Source: Guadua angustifolia (lineage: Eukaryota; Streptophyta; Magnoliopsida; Poales; Poaceae). Taken from it: a stretch of 64,000 bases of DNA. The DNA lies in NCBI GenBank assembly GCA_036346375.1, contig CM070510.1, forward strand, positions 66,188,376 to 66,252,375, read 5' to 3'. Position numbers and translations under genes: made by a program. The notes beneath the pieces were generated by a model. It was not told the origin of the DNA, did not search any database, and worked only from the letters and a program-made list of their open reading frames with translations. Shown one piece after another: positions 22,856 to 34,951 of this stretch; within the stretch, counting starts at the first letter, position 1; the number at the start of each line of letters is the position of its first letter.

Positions 22856-25800
22856 GGAGGTGGCGTGCAAATGAAAAAAAAAGTAGAGTGGATTTTTTTG
22901 TGGTCGCTACTAGTTACATTTGCTATAAAATTGTATGAAACCAAGTAATGATAGGTTTGATATAATGTGTTACTTCTCGGTAGTTAACATTGGAAAATAG
23001 GAATTAATATTGTCTTGTCTTAGATGTATTGTCATGTAATTTTGTGTGATGCAAAACTGTGGGTAGAAAATGTTCTTAGAAAAGGATATAATATATACTG
23101 ATCTGATTCCTGATATTAGCAAGAGGTTCGTTGCTTTGCTAGCCATCCATTTTCGTAGGTGGTGCGTGCTTTGCTTTTCTTTCTTTCTTTCTCCGTGCCG
23201 GTGGTCAGCCTATCACATGTGGGCCCACACTGTCCAATCCCATCCTTCCCGTTACGCGCCTTCATTTTATTTTTGTTTTCCTAGAGAATGAAGCCATTGC
23301 ATCTGATCTGCATATATAGTTTCATCCGTCGGAAAAAAAAAGGCATTACATTTCCCCTTCTTTCTTACGGAATTGAGGGCTGGTTGTGAGATAGTAAATA
23401 AAGTGGGGGGTTTGTTTGGATCTGCAGGAGAAAGTCAAACTATGGAATTGATTATGTAGCAGGGAATGAATGTATGTATGTATGTATGTACAATTGACAA
23501 GCATATCTTGCAATCCACGTAGCTATTTAATGACGGAATGGTTGGATGCATGCTTTTGTATCTCCAGTTCGAAAACATTATTCCTTCCACCTATATGTTC
23601 ATTTCCTTTGGCTCTTAATTTATTGTTTTTGAAGTTCAACACTTATCTATTGTATTTATGCGATTTTCTCAAAGAAATCTTAATTAGTGATATCTCGCTC
23701 TTCGATGATCCAGTATTTCATACACCATTCTAGTTGTGGGGAAATTTCTAGATGTACCCTTTTTTATGTTGCTTTCACATCCTAACGGTGCACGTTGGCG
23801 TCTACGTCCCTCTTGAGTTCAATAACACCCATATTTGCTCAAGTGATAACAATGCATGCATGAATAGGTGAAGCAGGTAGATCCATTATACTTGTTGCAT
23901 TAGTAAGAGAATCTCGAGTGTAATGCATCCTATTTGCGTAGGAAATTTTAGCTTTTTTAGCCCCCTTGTGAGCTTTTTTTTTTTCAAATATAGCATTCGT
24001 CCAAAATAATAGTAGTTTTGGCTCCCACGAGTTAGCTCCTACGCTCGGGGAGCTTGGCAAGTCGTCTGTCGTGCTAAGATTTCTGTCGAGCTAGCCTTTC
24101 ACGGTAAAAATCAACTTTGCTAATTAATCCTAATTTAATCATATTTATTAATTAATTACTTAATTAAATTGCTGATTAATTAAATTCACAATTATTCTCG
24201 ATCCTTCTGCATCAGCTGAACGTGAAAGGTCCCTTAGATTGCTTCCTTGGAACCCAAGCGCAGAACATGCCTGTCAATTTCTTCCTCGTTGTCCAAGCGC
24301 AGAACCTGCCTATCGAGGAAGCTACCAAGCTCCCCTTGCATAGCAGGGACTCATGTCGCTAGCCACCCCTTGGAAGCTCACCAAGGGGCTAGTTTCATAA
24401 ATTTGAACAAAAGCAGGCTAAATTAATTAAAAACAAAATTTGGAGAGCTAGAAAAGCAACGGCCTCTTTGTTTAGTGCTTTACTTTAGTGTGTGGAGCAT
24501 GTGATGCCCAGTGAGTGTCCTTACGTGCAAACAAAGTGGGAAGAAAACAAAACATAAGTAGAATTGATCATCCTTAGATACCACATTTATGAGAAAGTGG
24601 TGCGCACCCAAACTATAATTAAGCAAGCGTGCATGAAGGAGGGGTCCGGAGCAGGGATTTAAATTTCGTTTGAAGAAAAATACTGGGTGTGACTGAAATC
24701 TAAAATTTCAACGAAATTTTGATATTTCGGATAAATTTCGATCGAAATTCAAAACCAAAATTCAAATACGGTTTGTTTGCCACTGAAAAATCTAAATTTC
24801 AGACGAAATTGCTGAAATTTTGGTCATTTTGCAACGGCTAAAAAGTAGGTCAAACGATGACAAATTTTTTAAATTTTTCTGGAGAGTCCTCACACATTGA
24901 TGATATTACCATAAAAATTTCAGATGATTATCAAATCTGATTTTTTAAAAAAAATTCAAATATTGCTACCGTCATGATAAAACGCTGACCGGCAAGTTTG
25001 AGCCGACCAAAATTCATCAAATTTTGTCGAAAAAATAAAATTACTGTAGCAATTTTAATTTGTTTTATTCGACTGATAGTTTAGATTTGTTAAAACGACG
25101 AAACTCTTGATGAATCTGGTGCCAGGAAACTAACGATCGATTGTGTTGGTGTATATATATATGACGACGACGTTGGTTGATTCTCTTATATATGCACGTA
25201 CGTACGGCGTCAGACGAGCATGCTGAATCGGGCACAAGTCATGTCTGTCGTCCCGGTCAGGCAGCAACGATGAGTTGAGGAGTGCCGTTGATGAATCCAT
25301 TATTCCCACCCAGCCAGGAATTAAGCGCGTGCATGGTGGTTGAATATCATGCGTATATATGAGCAGTCACTGTAGCCTTCCCAATATAATGCATGCACCT
25401 CCGGCCGGCTTCCTCTCCCGGCAGCTGTACCGATCGATGCCATCGGCGTCGACTCACCGTAAAGCTAGATCGATCGTCTTGGATTGGAGCATCCAACGCC
25501 GGCGCCGGCCGTATGTTGGTCAGGCCAGCCAGTGTATCACCAAGCGAAAGCGATTATATACGTGCAATATCGCAATTAAAATGAGAAAAATCCGATGAGT
25601 ACACCAAACAAATCGGTAGGCGACCACTACAAGATTAAACCTCCGACACAAAATTCGAAACAACCAATGGAAGAAACTAACCGATCCAAGGAGGAGGAGG
25701 AGAAGAAGAAGAACTAACCCGATACGTACAGGGCGGCGGACATTTGGTACTCCATCGGCGGGTCTATATCCGGTTGCTGCTTCGCACCGCTCGAAGCTCA

Positions 25801-26129
25801 GCTCAAATAAGTTCGGTAAGGCTTTCAAATGGGTTTCATTCTCATTAAATATTGTGACACACCAGCAATTACTGATGACTTAGCAAGCTAATTAAGAGAA
25901 AAGAGAGAAAAAGAGTTTCATGGAGATGAAACCCATCGTTACTGTTTCCAACACGAATGATTAAACGATCTGAAACTTGCACTGGGGACAAAATCGTTTC
26001 ACTTTCACTCACAATACTATCCAAGCAGTAAATGCTATTGATTGCTTATGAAACCGTGAAAATGAAACTGTACTCTAGGAGTCCTTATTTCATTCATCAG
26101 TCCACACCTTTTTACATGACATGACACTC
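22856..26129. other. intergenic region between cyclin and U-box genes; no gene seen
   Basis: The stretch is AT-rich. It holds a (TGTA)n run near 23470-23490 and a family of GAAATTTCG-type motifs at about 24650-24830. Near 25145-25160 there is a short (TA) run. Short open frames match no known family. Confidence 0.5.
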
Positions 26130-26132
26130 TTA

Positions 26133-26450
26133 GGGCATTTACAATGCTGTTTCTTAGATGGTTTCTTAGCATGCCATGTAGGATAAAAAATACAGAGAGA
26201 GAAGGCTAGAGTTTCTTAAACTAGAAATGGTTTCTTCATTAAATGCTTTGGCTAAGAAACTATAAAAAACTGCATTGTGGGTATGTTGGTTTCTTATGCA
26301 TGCATAGGGTGATGAAAAAGTAATAGTTAAATATTAAATGATAAAACCATGTTAAGAAACAATGCATTGTAGCTTTTGTATAAATTAGTGTTTCTTAGTG
26401 ACATGGATGTCTTTGAAACAAGTAGAAGAAACTCTCCATTGGGAATGCCC
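26133..26450. mobile_element. Tourist-type MITE
   Basis: The element begins GGGCATTTACAATG and ends CATTGGGAATGCCC. It is flanked by TTA at 26130-26132 and 26451-26453. It is 318 bp and its interior repeats GTTTCTTA and AAGAAAC motifs. TIRs and TSD fit a PIF/Harbinger MITE. Confidence 0.85.
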
Positions 26451-26557
26451 TTAGAAACCGCAGAATGAAACTTAGCGCTGAGAATGACGTAAGAGTTAAC
26501 ATATATGTTACGGACCCGATATCCTACCCCGCAACCCGTTCGAAGTATAGGAATTAA

Positions 26558-28082
26558 CTAGGAATTTTTCTGCAGCGTAACACGCCGCGCGTGTCGTTTT
26601 TTCGAAGAAAAAAATTTTTTTCGGCGGTGTTTAATTTTTTAAATTGTCGAAATAATGAGCGAAACGGGGAAAAATAGAGAGATAGAGTTGTAGAAATATC
26701 TCTTTCGACGAATTATTTGGAAAATATTGGAGATCAAGCTGGAAAACCGCGGCGGGGAAAAAGTCTAGAGGGAAAAGGGTGAAAAATTATTAGAGATGTC
26801 AACCTTTTTTTTGTCGAGTTTAATACTCTACGCGTTCGCCGAGCAATAATACATGTTTTTAAAAATATTAAAAACTCACGGCGTAACACGCCACGCGTGT
26901 CGTTTTTCCGTAGAATTTTTTTTCTCGATGGCGTTTTATTTTTTAAATCGTCGAAATGAGGAAAAAATAGAGAGATAGAGCTGTATAAATATCTCTTTCG
27001 ATGAATTATTTGAAAAATATTGGAGGCCGAGCTGGAAAACCGAAGAGAGGAAAAAGTCTAGAGGGAAAAGGGTGAAAAATTATTAGAGATGATAAGATTC
27101 TTTTGTCGAGCTTAACACTCTACGTGTTCGCGGAGTAATAATACATGTTTTAAAAAATATTAGAGATCGACGCGTTCACGGAGTAATAATACATGTTTCA
27201 AAAAATATCAGAGATCGAGATGGGAAATCAAGCTGGGAAAAAAGTCTAGAGATAGAGCTGCACAAATATTTCTGGCGACGAAAATTTTTTTCCCGGGAAA
27301 ATAGAGAAAGGATATGTTTTAAAAAATATTAGAGATTCGGCAAGAACACGCCAAGGTCGCTTTTTTCAGAGGATTTTTTTTTTGGCGTTTTATTTTTTAA
27401 ATCGTCGAAATAATGAGCAAAACGGGAAAAAAGTAGAGAGATAGAGCTGTAAAAATATCTCTTTTGACGAATTATTTGGAAAATATTTGAGACCGAGCTA
27501 GAAAACCGAGGTGGAGAAAAAGTCTAGAGGGAAAAGGGTGAAAAATTATTAGAGATGACAACATTCTTTTATCGAGCTTAACACTCTACGCGTTCACGGA
27601 GTAATAATACATGTTTTAAAAAATACCAGAGACCGACGCGTTCGTGGAGTAATAATACATGCTTTAAAAAATATTAGAGATCGAGATGGGAAATCGAGGT
27701 GGGAAAAAAGAGATAGAGCTACACACATATTTCTAGTGACAAAAATATTTTTTTCCCGAGAAAAATGGAGAAAGAACCTAGACGTAAAGAGTAAGGACCT
27801 GGATGTTACGTTTTTGGACCTGTCCGCTATCCTTAGAAATTAGAAAAATGCTTGTTTGCGATTTGAATTTAACGGGAGGTTCTTTTCGTAAAATGGCGCA
27901 CGAGGGACCCGAATGAGAATTTCAAGGAAAAAATCTTCCTCTCATAAAAAATCACGAAGGGCCTATTGATAATTTACAAAAGGACTAAATCGGGAAAAAA
28001 TATTTTGAGCCGAGCCGACCGGCCGGCTCGACTTAAACGACGCGGAGGGCGCGAACTCTTCAACTAATAGGAAAGGTAGTAT
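26558..28082 (-). mobile_element. Helitron-like element, copy 1, upstream of the U-box gene
   Basis: Read on the minus strand, the element begins TACTACCTTTCCTA at 28082 after an A and ends CTAG at 26558 before a T. An A..T flank is expected of Helitrons. The usual 5' TC is TA here. The interior holds three diverged ~300-bp units near 26575, 26881 and 27350, with blocks CACGCC..CGTGTCG, AAGTCTAGAGGGAAAAGGG and GAGTAATAATACATG. It shares its terminal 300 bases with 51726-52597. No helicase frame was seen, so it would be non-autonomous. Confidence 0.6.
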
Positions 28083-28422
28083 GTGGATGAGATTAATTGT
28101 GTGGTGGATACGGTGGGAGTAGCTTAATTACTTTTGCAAAGCTGGGTTAATTTAGCGCATTAATTCATGGGAGGTTCATGTGCTAGCTATTTTTGAAGGT
28201 AGCGTGCTGGCGTTTTGGAAGGGTGGCCCCCTGGAATTCTGCTCAGCCCGCGAAAAGCATCCATCGATATTCCCGTGGCCTTCTTCCTCCTTCTCCTTGG
28301 CCCGCCTCGCTCTCTCCACCACCACTGCCCATTCCATCCTATCGCCAAATTCCTAGCTAGCTAGGCTCTCTCCTCTCCCTCCCAACACCGATCTGATTTC
28401 CTGGGCGAGCACTGATCGACCG

Positions 28423-31400
28423 ATGCTGCCGACGCCCGTCGTCCCGCTGCCGGCGTCCGCGGCGGAAGCGGAGCCGGAGCGGAGCCGTCGGGGCGCCACC
28501 TGTCCGACCGGGACCTGGTGGAGGAGCTCCTTGCCACCGTGAGCTTGGCGCGGGCGTTCAAGGAGTTCCGGCGGTCGCAGCGCAAGGAGTGCTTAAACCT
28601 CCTGCGCTGGCTCCAGCTCGTGCTCCCCCTCATCCAGGAGCTCCGCGAGGCCGCCCCGCCCCTCACCGACGACGCCTACCGCCGCCTCGCCCTCCTCGGC
28701 CGCGCCTTCCACGCCGCCCGGCGCCTCCTCCGCTGCTGCCACGACGGCAGCAAGATCTTCCTGGTAACTAGTATGCACGCATGCATGCAGCACAATGTCA
28801 CAACTTGTTTTGACCAACGATCCATCGATATTCAACTCGAGCACATCATCCATAGTCGTCCAAATAGGTATTCATGAGTGAAAACTAAAGCATGCCTGCA
28901 ATTTTTTCTACGATATTGGCTATATATGTGTCTGAAAATCATCCGTAGTCCAATATGTATTGTACAATTTGCCAATCATATATATAAGAGAAAAAAATGG
29001 CATGTTTCCGAAAAAGAAGAAGACGAAAAAAGAAAGAAAGATAAACTCTGCTATTATCTACAGTTTATTTTTTAATTTTCTCCCTGCACCGATCATACCT
29101 GACTTTGAAATCTTATACAATGTTGAGCCGGTGTATCCCCCGGCCCGTCTCCACGAATTGTTTTCCAACTTTTTCACGGTGATGTCGTTTGTTTGTGGAA
29201 GAGGACAAGTCCGGACTTCATTCAAAATAAATAAATAAAGCCCGGACCCTCGGGACGTGATACTCAGGAACGACCCACTTGCGTCCAAAAACCATTGACC
29301 GAGTCAACATGCAAACACGGCGATCCTTCTCATCCTCACGACCCAACCTCGCCGCAGCTCCTAGACCTGACCCGCCGCCATCTTGCTCACCGGCCTCTAG
29401 CCCAGCAAGCAGCAGGCCCGCCGCCGCCTCCGCTGGCACTGCTTCCAACACGGCGGAAAGACCCGCATAGCCTAAAAAATCGATCTTTACTGCTACTTCT
29501 CTCTCGTGTTTGTCGTGGATTTTTCTTGCTGATTCCGTGTCGCAACTGCAGTCGCTGGAGAGCGAGGCTGTGCTGGGGAGGTTCCGGGCGGTGTACGAGA
29601 AGATCAACCTCGCATTGGATGGGATGCCCTACTCTGAGATCGGCATCTCCGACGAAGTCAAGGAGCAGGTAGGTCCATTGCTCAAATCCCTTGCACAAGT
29701 AGGAAGCTGCCTCCGATGACAATTGTAAAATTTTGGATTCTTGGGATATCTCCCCCTTGCGCACATTTTTTTTTCCAAATATAGCTTCTCTCCAAAATTA
29801 TTTGTATATTTAGCCTACTCCTCGACCGCGGTAGGCAGCTGCACCTCAACAGTCCGGCCGACCGCTGCTATAGCGGCTGGTATCTCTTCTTCTTCTTCTT
29901 CTTCTTCTTCTTCTTCTTCTTCTTCTGGGAGCTCTCAAGTGTGTTCTTGTGCGAGTTGAGTCCACGGAGATATATAGCGTTCAGTAGTTCCAACAGAGGC
30001 TAGATTTAGGGCAAAAGGAAAAAAAAACGAGTGGGCTAGAAAAGTGCTGACTTGTAAAATTTTCAGGTCGAGCTCATCAATGCGCAGCTGAAGAGAAGCA
30101 AGAAGAGGACGGACACCCAGGACATGGAGCTCGCAATGGATTACATGGTCATCCTCCAGAACAAGGAGGACAGGAACGCGGATCGAGCCATTCTGGATAG
30201 GCTAGCCAAGAAACTGGAGCTGCAAAGCCTGGCGGATTTGAGAGCGGAGACGATGGCCATCAAGAAGCTCATCAACGAGAGGAACGGCCAGCACGCGGAG
30301 AGCACCAAGCAGATAATTGAGCTCCTCAACAAGTTCAAGGAGATTGCTGGCATTGACGAAAAGAACATCCTCGGCGAGGTCTCCATCCCCAAGTACCTGG
30401 AGAAGTGCCCATCTTTGATGATCCCGAATGACTTCCTGTGTCCCATATCGTTGGAGATCATGACCGATCCTGTCATCATCGCGAGCGGCCGGGTGCTTAA
30501 TTTCATATGCTTTGTTCCCTGCCTGCAAATATGGAAGGACGATTAATTGATCATGTCTCATAGTCTATTTGATTCCGTCTGCAGACTTATGAAAGGAGGA
30601 CCATCCAGAAGTGGTTAGATGCAGGCCAGAGAACCTGCCCAAAGACGCAGCAGCCGCTGGCCCATCTGTCGCTGGCGCCAAACTTTGCTCTCAAAAACTT
30701 GATTCTGCAGTGGTGTGAGAAGAACAAAGTTGAGATTCAGATGGGGGAGCCAGAGCCTGTCGCCGAACAGGAAGAGCGTAAAGAAGACATCCCATCGCTG
30801 GTGAAAGATCTGTCATCGATTCACCTAGATGTGCAGCGGAAGGCCGTGAAGAAGATCCGGACACTTTCCAAAGAAAACCCGGAGAATAGACTGCTGATCA
30901 CCGAGAATGGTGGGATCCCTGCTCTCATCGGCTTGCTGCCGTATCCCGACAAGAAGATCCAGGAGAACACGGTGACTTCGCTGCTGAACTTGTCCATCGA
31001 TGAAGCCAATAAGGTTCTGATAGCTAAAGGAGGAGCCATTCCTTTCATCATTGAAATCCTTAGGAATGGCAGTGTTGAGGGTCAGGAGAACTCAGCAGCA
31101 GCCCTGTTTAGTCTGTCCATGATTGATGAGAGCAAGGTGGCCATAGGAAGTTTAGGCGGTATAGCTCCCTTGGTGGACCTCCTGCAGAAAGGGACAATCA
31201 GAGGTAAAAAGGATGCTGCTACAGCTATCTTCAATCTGATACTGAACCATCAGAACAAATTCAGAGCCATTGAAGCAGGCATTGTGATGGCATTGCTGAA
31301 AATACTCGATGACAAGAAACTCGGCATGGTTGATGAAGCCCTCTCCATTTTCCTCCTCCTGGCATCTCATCCTGCGTGCCGCAGCGAAATAGGGACGACA

Positions 31401-31625
31401 GCTTTCGTCGAGGTACTTGTTGAGATCACAAAGGAAGGGACTCCCAAGAACAAGGAGTGTGCACTGTCCGTTCTCCTTGAGCTAGGCTTGAACAACAACG
31501 CCCTCATGGTGCAAGCGCTAGGATTTGGTCTGAATGAGCATCTTTCTGAGGTTGCAAAGAGCGGTACAAGTAGAGCGCAGAGGAAGGCGAATTCTTTGAT
31601 TCAGCTCGTCCGGAAGTTTTCATAG
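28423..31625 (+). CDS. U-box/ARM-repeat E3 ubiquitin ligase (PUB13/14/SPL11 class), start codon disrupted
   Basis: Plant U-box ligases transfer ubiquitin to targets bound by ARM repeats. This class acts in defence and cell-death control. The exons are about 28425-28763, 29552-29668, 30067-30492 and 30585-31625. All junctions are phase 0 and give about 640 residues. The UND domain is in exons 1-3 (DLVEELLATVSLARAFKEF). The U-box straddles exons 3-4 (PNDFLCPISLEIMTDPVII then TYERRTIQKWLDAGQRTCP). ARM repeats follow (ALIGLLPYPDKKIQENTVTS; ENSAAALFSLSMIDESKVAI; GKKDAATAIFNLILNHQNK). The frame has no ATG in exon 1. The ATG at 28423 is one base out of frame and reads to a stop within 120 bases. An in-frame TGA lies at 28413. 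A single-base deletion after the ATG would explain this. Non-AUG initiation or a sequence error cannot be excluded. Confidence 0.88.
29886..29926 (+). repeat. (CTT)n microsatellite in U-box intron 2
   Basis: About 13 CTT triplets lie within the intron between exons 2 and 3 of the U-box gene. It is not coding in any supported transcript. Confidence 0.9.
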
Positions 31626-34600
31626 AAAGCATGTGGAAAAGCATCACCTTCTGAATACTTGAGCTCCAAAATGCTTGTAAATCAGCTAAATTGAGTTGCT
31701 CATCAAATGAAAAGGAAAAGTGCGCTGGCCAGATGGAGAGAGATGCTGCATGCATAGATAGAATGGCTGTCAGATAAGTTCATGATAGGAAGATGTTACT
31801 ATAGAAACCACAACAGTATCATACGTTGACAGGTTTGTTCATCTACCAAAGAACTGAACGAAAGAGAGAAATGGAGCAGACAGAGTACTGTAATTTATTT
31901 ACTGGCAATGGATTTTTGTTGTAAGTCTTATATAGTAAATATAAAAAAAAAGATTTATTGATATTTGATAGACTATGTGGAGGTCTACCTACGTTTGTGA
32001 TGAGTATTTGATCATGTTTGAGTAAGGTGTGCTTAGATTTGAATTTGATTTGAATTGATTTTTGAAATGAAGTAATGTGAGTTGTGTCTGTCACGGGTGA
32101 TACTACGGACTCAGGCGGTTGTAGTGATTGCCTGCGGTTGTACCGAGTTTTTTCTTTGAGTTGAGCTGAGCGGCATTACCACACTTTAGAGCGATAGTAT
32201 TGGGGTAACAGTACTACCGGCCAATAGATGGCTATAGCTATTTTTCCAAAGAAGGTCTTCGCACTGTTTGAGAGTGAGTGGTACTACTGGCTATTGAGGA
32301 GTGGTAGTGCTGGCTAGCAGTACTACTAGTCCCTAGTAGGTGGTAGTGCTGACTTTGTCTGCGAAGTTGAAAATTGAATTTTGAATTTGTGTGAGGTTTA
32401 TTGCATATCAATTTGGACATTGTTATGTGATGTATTTCCTTGTTTTTAATGGTTGTAAAATAACAATGCTAGGTCATAGTGAGGCGGAGGATGACCGGGA
32501 CTAGGCGAGATGCGCCAGAGGTCCAGACGGTTGAGGATCGCCGGAGGGTGATTAGAGACAGAGTCGCTGTGAGCCTAAAAGACAAGGGAATGGTTGTGTT
32601 GCTAGTTGGAGCTATTTGGATCAAGGAGAGTCGTTAGATTGTAGTTTAGAGGATGGAGTAGCAGTCAAGTTAGTTTACTTTGAGAAGCGTGTAAAACTAG
32701 TTATGTTATTACCCTATATATGAGTGAGTGAGTGAATCTCAACTCTTGATGAGGTTTCTTGAGAGCCAAGAAGATTATTACCCTATATGTGCTTCTTTAA
32801 GTTTTGTCTACTTTGTTTTGAGACTTTGTAAACATTACTCTTAAGAAATAAAAATTTCACTTCCTTCCTTCTGAATTTACTTTTAGTATTTACCTTATGC
32901 TTTCAATTTAGCACTTAAATTCAGTATTTACATTTTGTAATTTTAATTTTGCAATTTACTTTCTGCATATTTAGATTTGCCTCCACTCCTAAATGCTTGT
33001 GGATTTTATGTTAAGGATGAATGATTGATGGATGAATCTTCTTCAAATCATATCATCATTATCTATACAATATTTTGCAAGAACTCAATCTTTTTGCTCA
33101 ATCTTTGAGAAATCTTTGTAGATCACGTTTGAAATTTTTATTTCTTATATTCTTGCTTGTTGTAACAAGTGGGAGGATATCTAAGATTACCTTGATCATC
33201 AAAACTCCATGAGCAAATCCAAGACCAAGACTTTGATTTTCTAATTTTCATGTATTCTTACTTTGAATTGAAAAAGTTCAGAACTTTGACATCAATCTCT
33301 TGGATTAAAGGTTGGAATAGGTTTATGACCTCCATAAGAAGGTGCATACAAAATTTCATGGATGTTGGTCTAGCCGATCTAAAGTTGCATCGAATTTTAT
33401 TTCAAGATCATGATGTGTTCTTGTTCTGTTCTTAGAGCCAGCACTACCGCCCATACACAACGGTAGTACTGTTCATCCAATACTACCACCCCTATGATGC
33501 GATAGTACCGACTAGAGCGAATTATCTTTAATTTGCTCCTTTACGCTTGAGTGTTTCTATTGAGATTTTGGTTAGATCCTTTGAGTGGGGAAAAGTTTAA
33601 TTGTGATTATTCACCTCCTTTTGATGGTCATTTCGGTCCTTCAATATTTGATAGGAAGGAAAAAAATAATTCTCTTATTCAAATTGACAATTTAACAGTT
33701 GATCATGGTTCACAATCCAAAATGGTTCTCTGACCCTCTCAAAATTCTAGATTCAATGTTTTATTAGGGAAAATTCAGTGTATCGATGGAACTGGAAGTA
33801 TCATGGCTGTCAGAGTCAGTGAAAAGGAGGTTCTGTAATATTTGTTGTTTGCTCTGTCTTTATTCGGTCTTAACAATCAAACCCTCTGGCATCAATACCA
33901 GAACAAAGTTGGTAGTCCCTACATGTATTCAGAACAAATAGCATTGGAGTTCCTAAGGAACTAGCAGTACGTTTTCACTTAATTTGCCTGATCCAAATCA
34001 TGAGTAGGGCTTGCGCAGGAGTGCTCCATGGTCGCTTCGATTCATGAATTAGATCAGCAGTTACATATTATTATTATTCTAAAACTTCTGAATATTCGTT
34101 CCTAGCTCGTGGAGAATGCAGGCATGCAGCAAAAGCCCTACCTTGCATCATCTTTAAACAAGCATGGGCCAAGCCATGCCATTAGTAGTTCAAGTCCCAC
34201 GTCAGCACGGACTGTTTGAAGCCCACCTTGCTCTATGAATGTATCAGCATCTTGCCTGGCGCTAAATTTTGTAAATGACATTGTTATACGTTTTTATCTG
34301 TTTAAGCATGCTCTAATAATGATTATAAGATACCATAAACTGAGTTTCATAAAAAATTTCACCAAAGTCCACTTTTTATAGTATAATTCGTGTATATACT
34401 CCTTTTATATATATGGAAATTGAGTATATATATAACAAAAATAAATGGCTTCAATGCATATTTTTTTCAACCAAATCAAATTGGAGTATCTTAGAGTTAT
34501 TATTAAAGCATTCTGAAAGTGATAAAGAACAATTCAAATGAAACACATATCTTTGAAAAAAAATATACTTGAATTCAAAGATCTTGTACGAATTTAAATT

Positions 34601-34951
34601 ACATGTTTTGCTTATGTATATATAAATTAAAACCAACACATACCTACAATCAAATTATCATAAAAAGAAAACTGATCTAGTTTGAATTTTAGTTCAAACT
34701 TGTTTGCATAAACTCAACATTCTAAAAATTTCGCATACGATACATAGGAGAAATATCTGATTTGGAACATGCTGCCTAGACACCATGGTGTCCTAGGTAA
34801 TTATATGTACATAGCTTTGTTTTTCTGACGAAAGCAAAGAGATCTATGTGGTCAATATGATTGTAGCAAGGATTTTTTTGCCTGAGCAAACGGGTTAATT
34901 ACCAAATGTCTATATGTAATGCAACATTTTTTCCATTTAATATGTCGATTG
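31626..34951. other. 3' flank of the U-box gene and intergenic repeats; no gene seen
   Basis: From about 32100 to 33500 the sequence is rich in GGTAGTACTG and CAGTACTACC-like motifs on both strands, spread through sequence that looks like a decayed retroelement. I found no clear termini. The remainder to 34951 is AT-rich. No AATAAA was found close to the U-box stop. Confidence 0.45.

Noticed and set aside
29218..29764. GC-rich frames in U-box intron 1, considered as an alternative first exon that could supply the missing ATG
   Set aside because: No ATG there is in frame with exon 2 without a stop between, and no donor site joins it well to exon 2.
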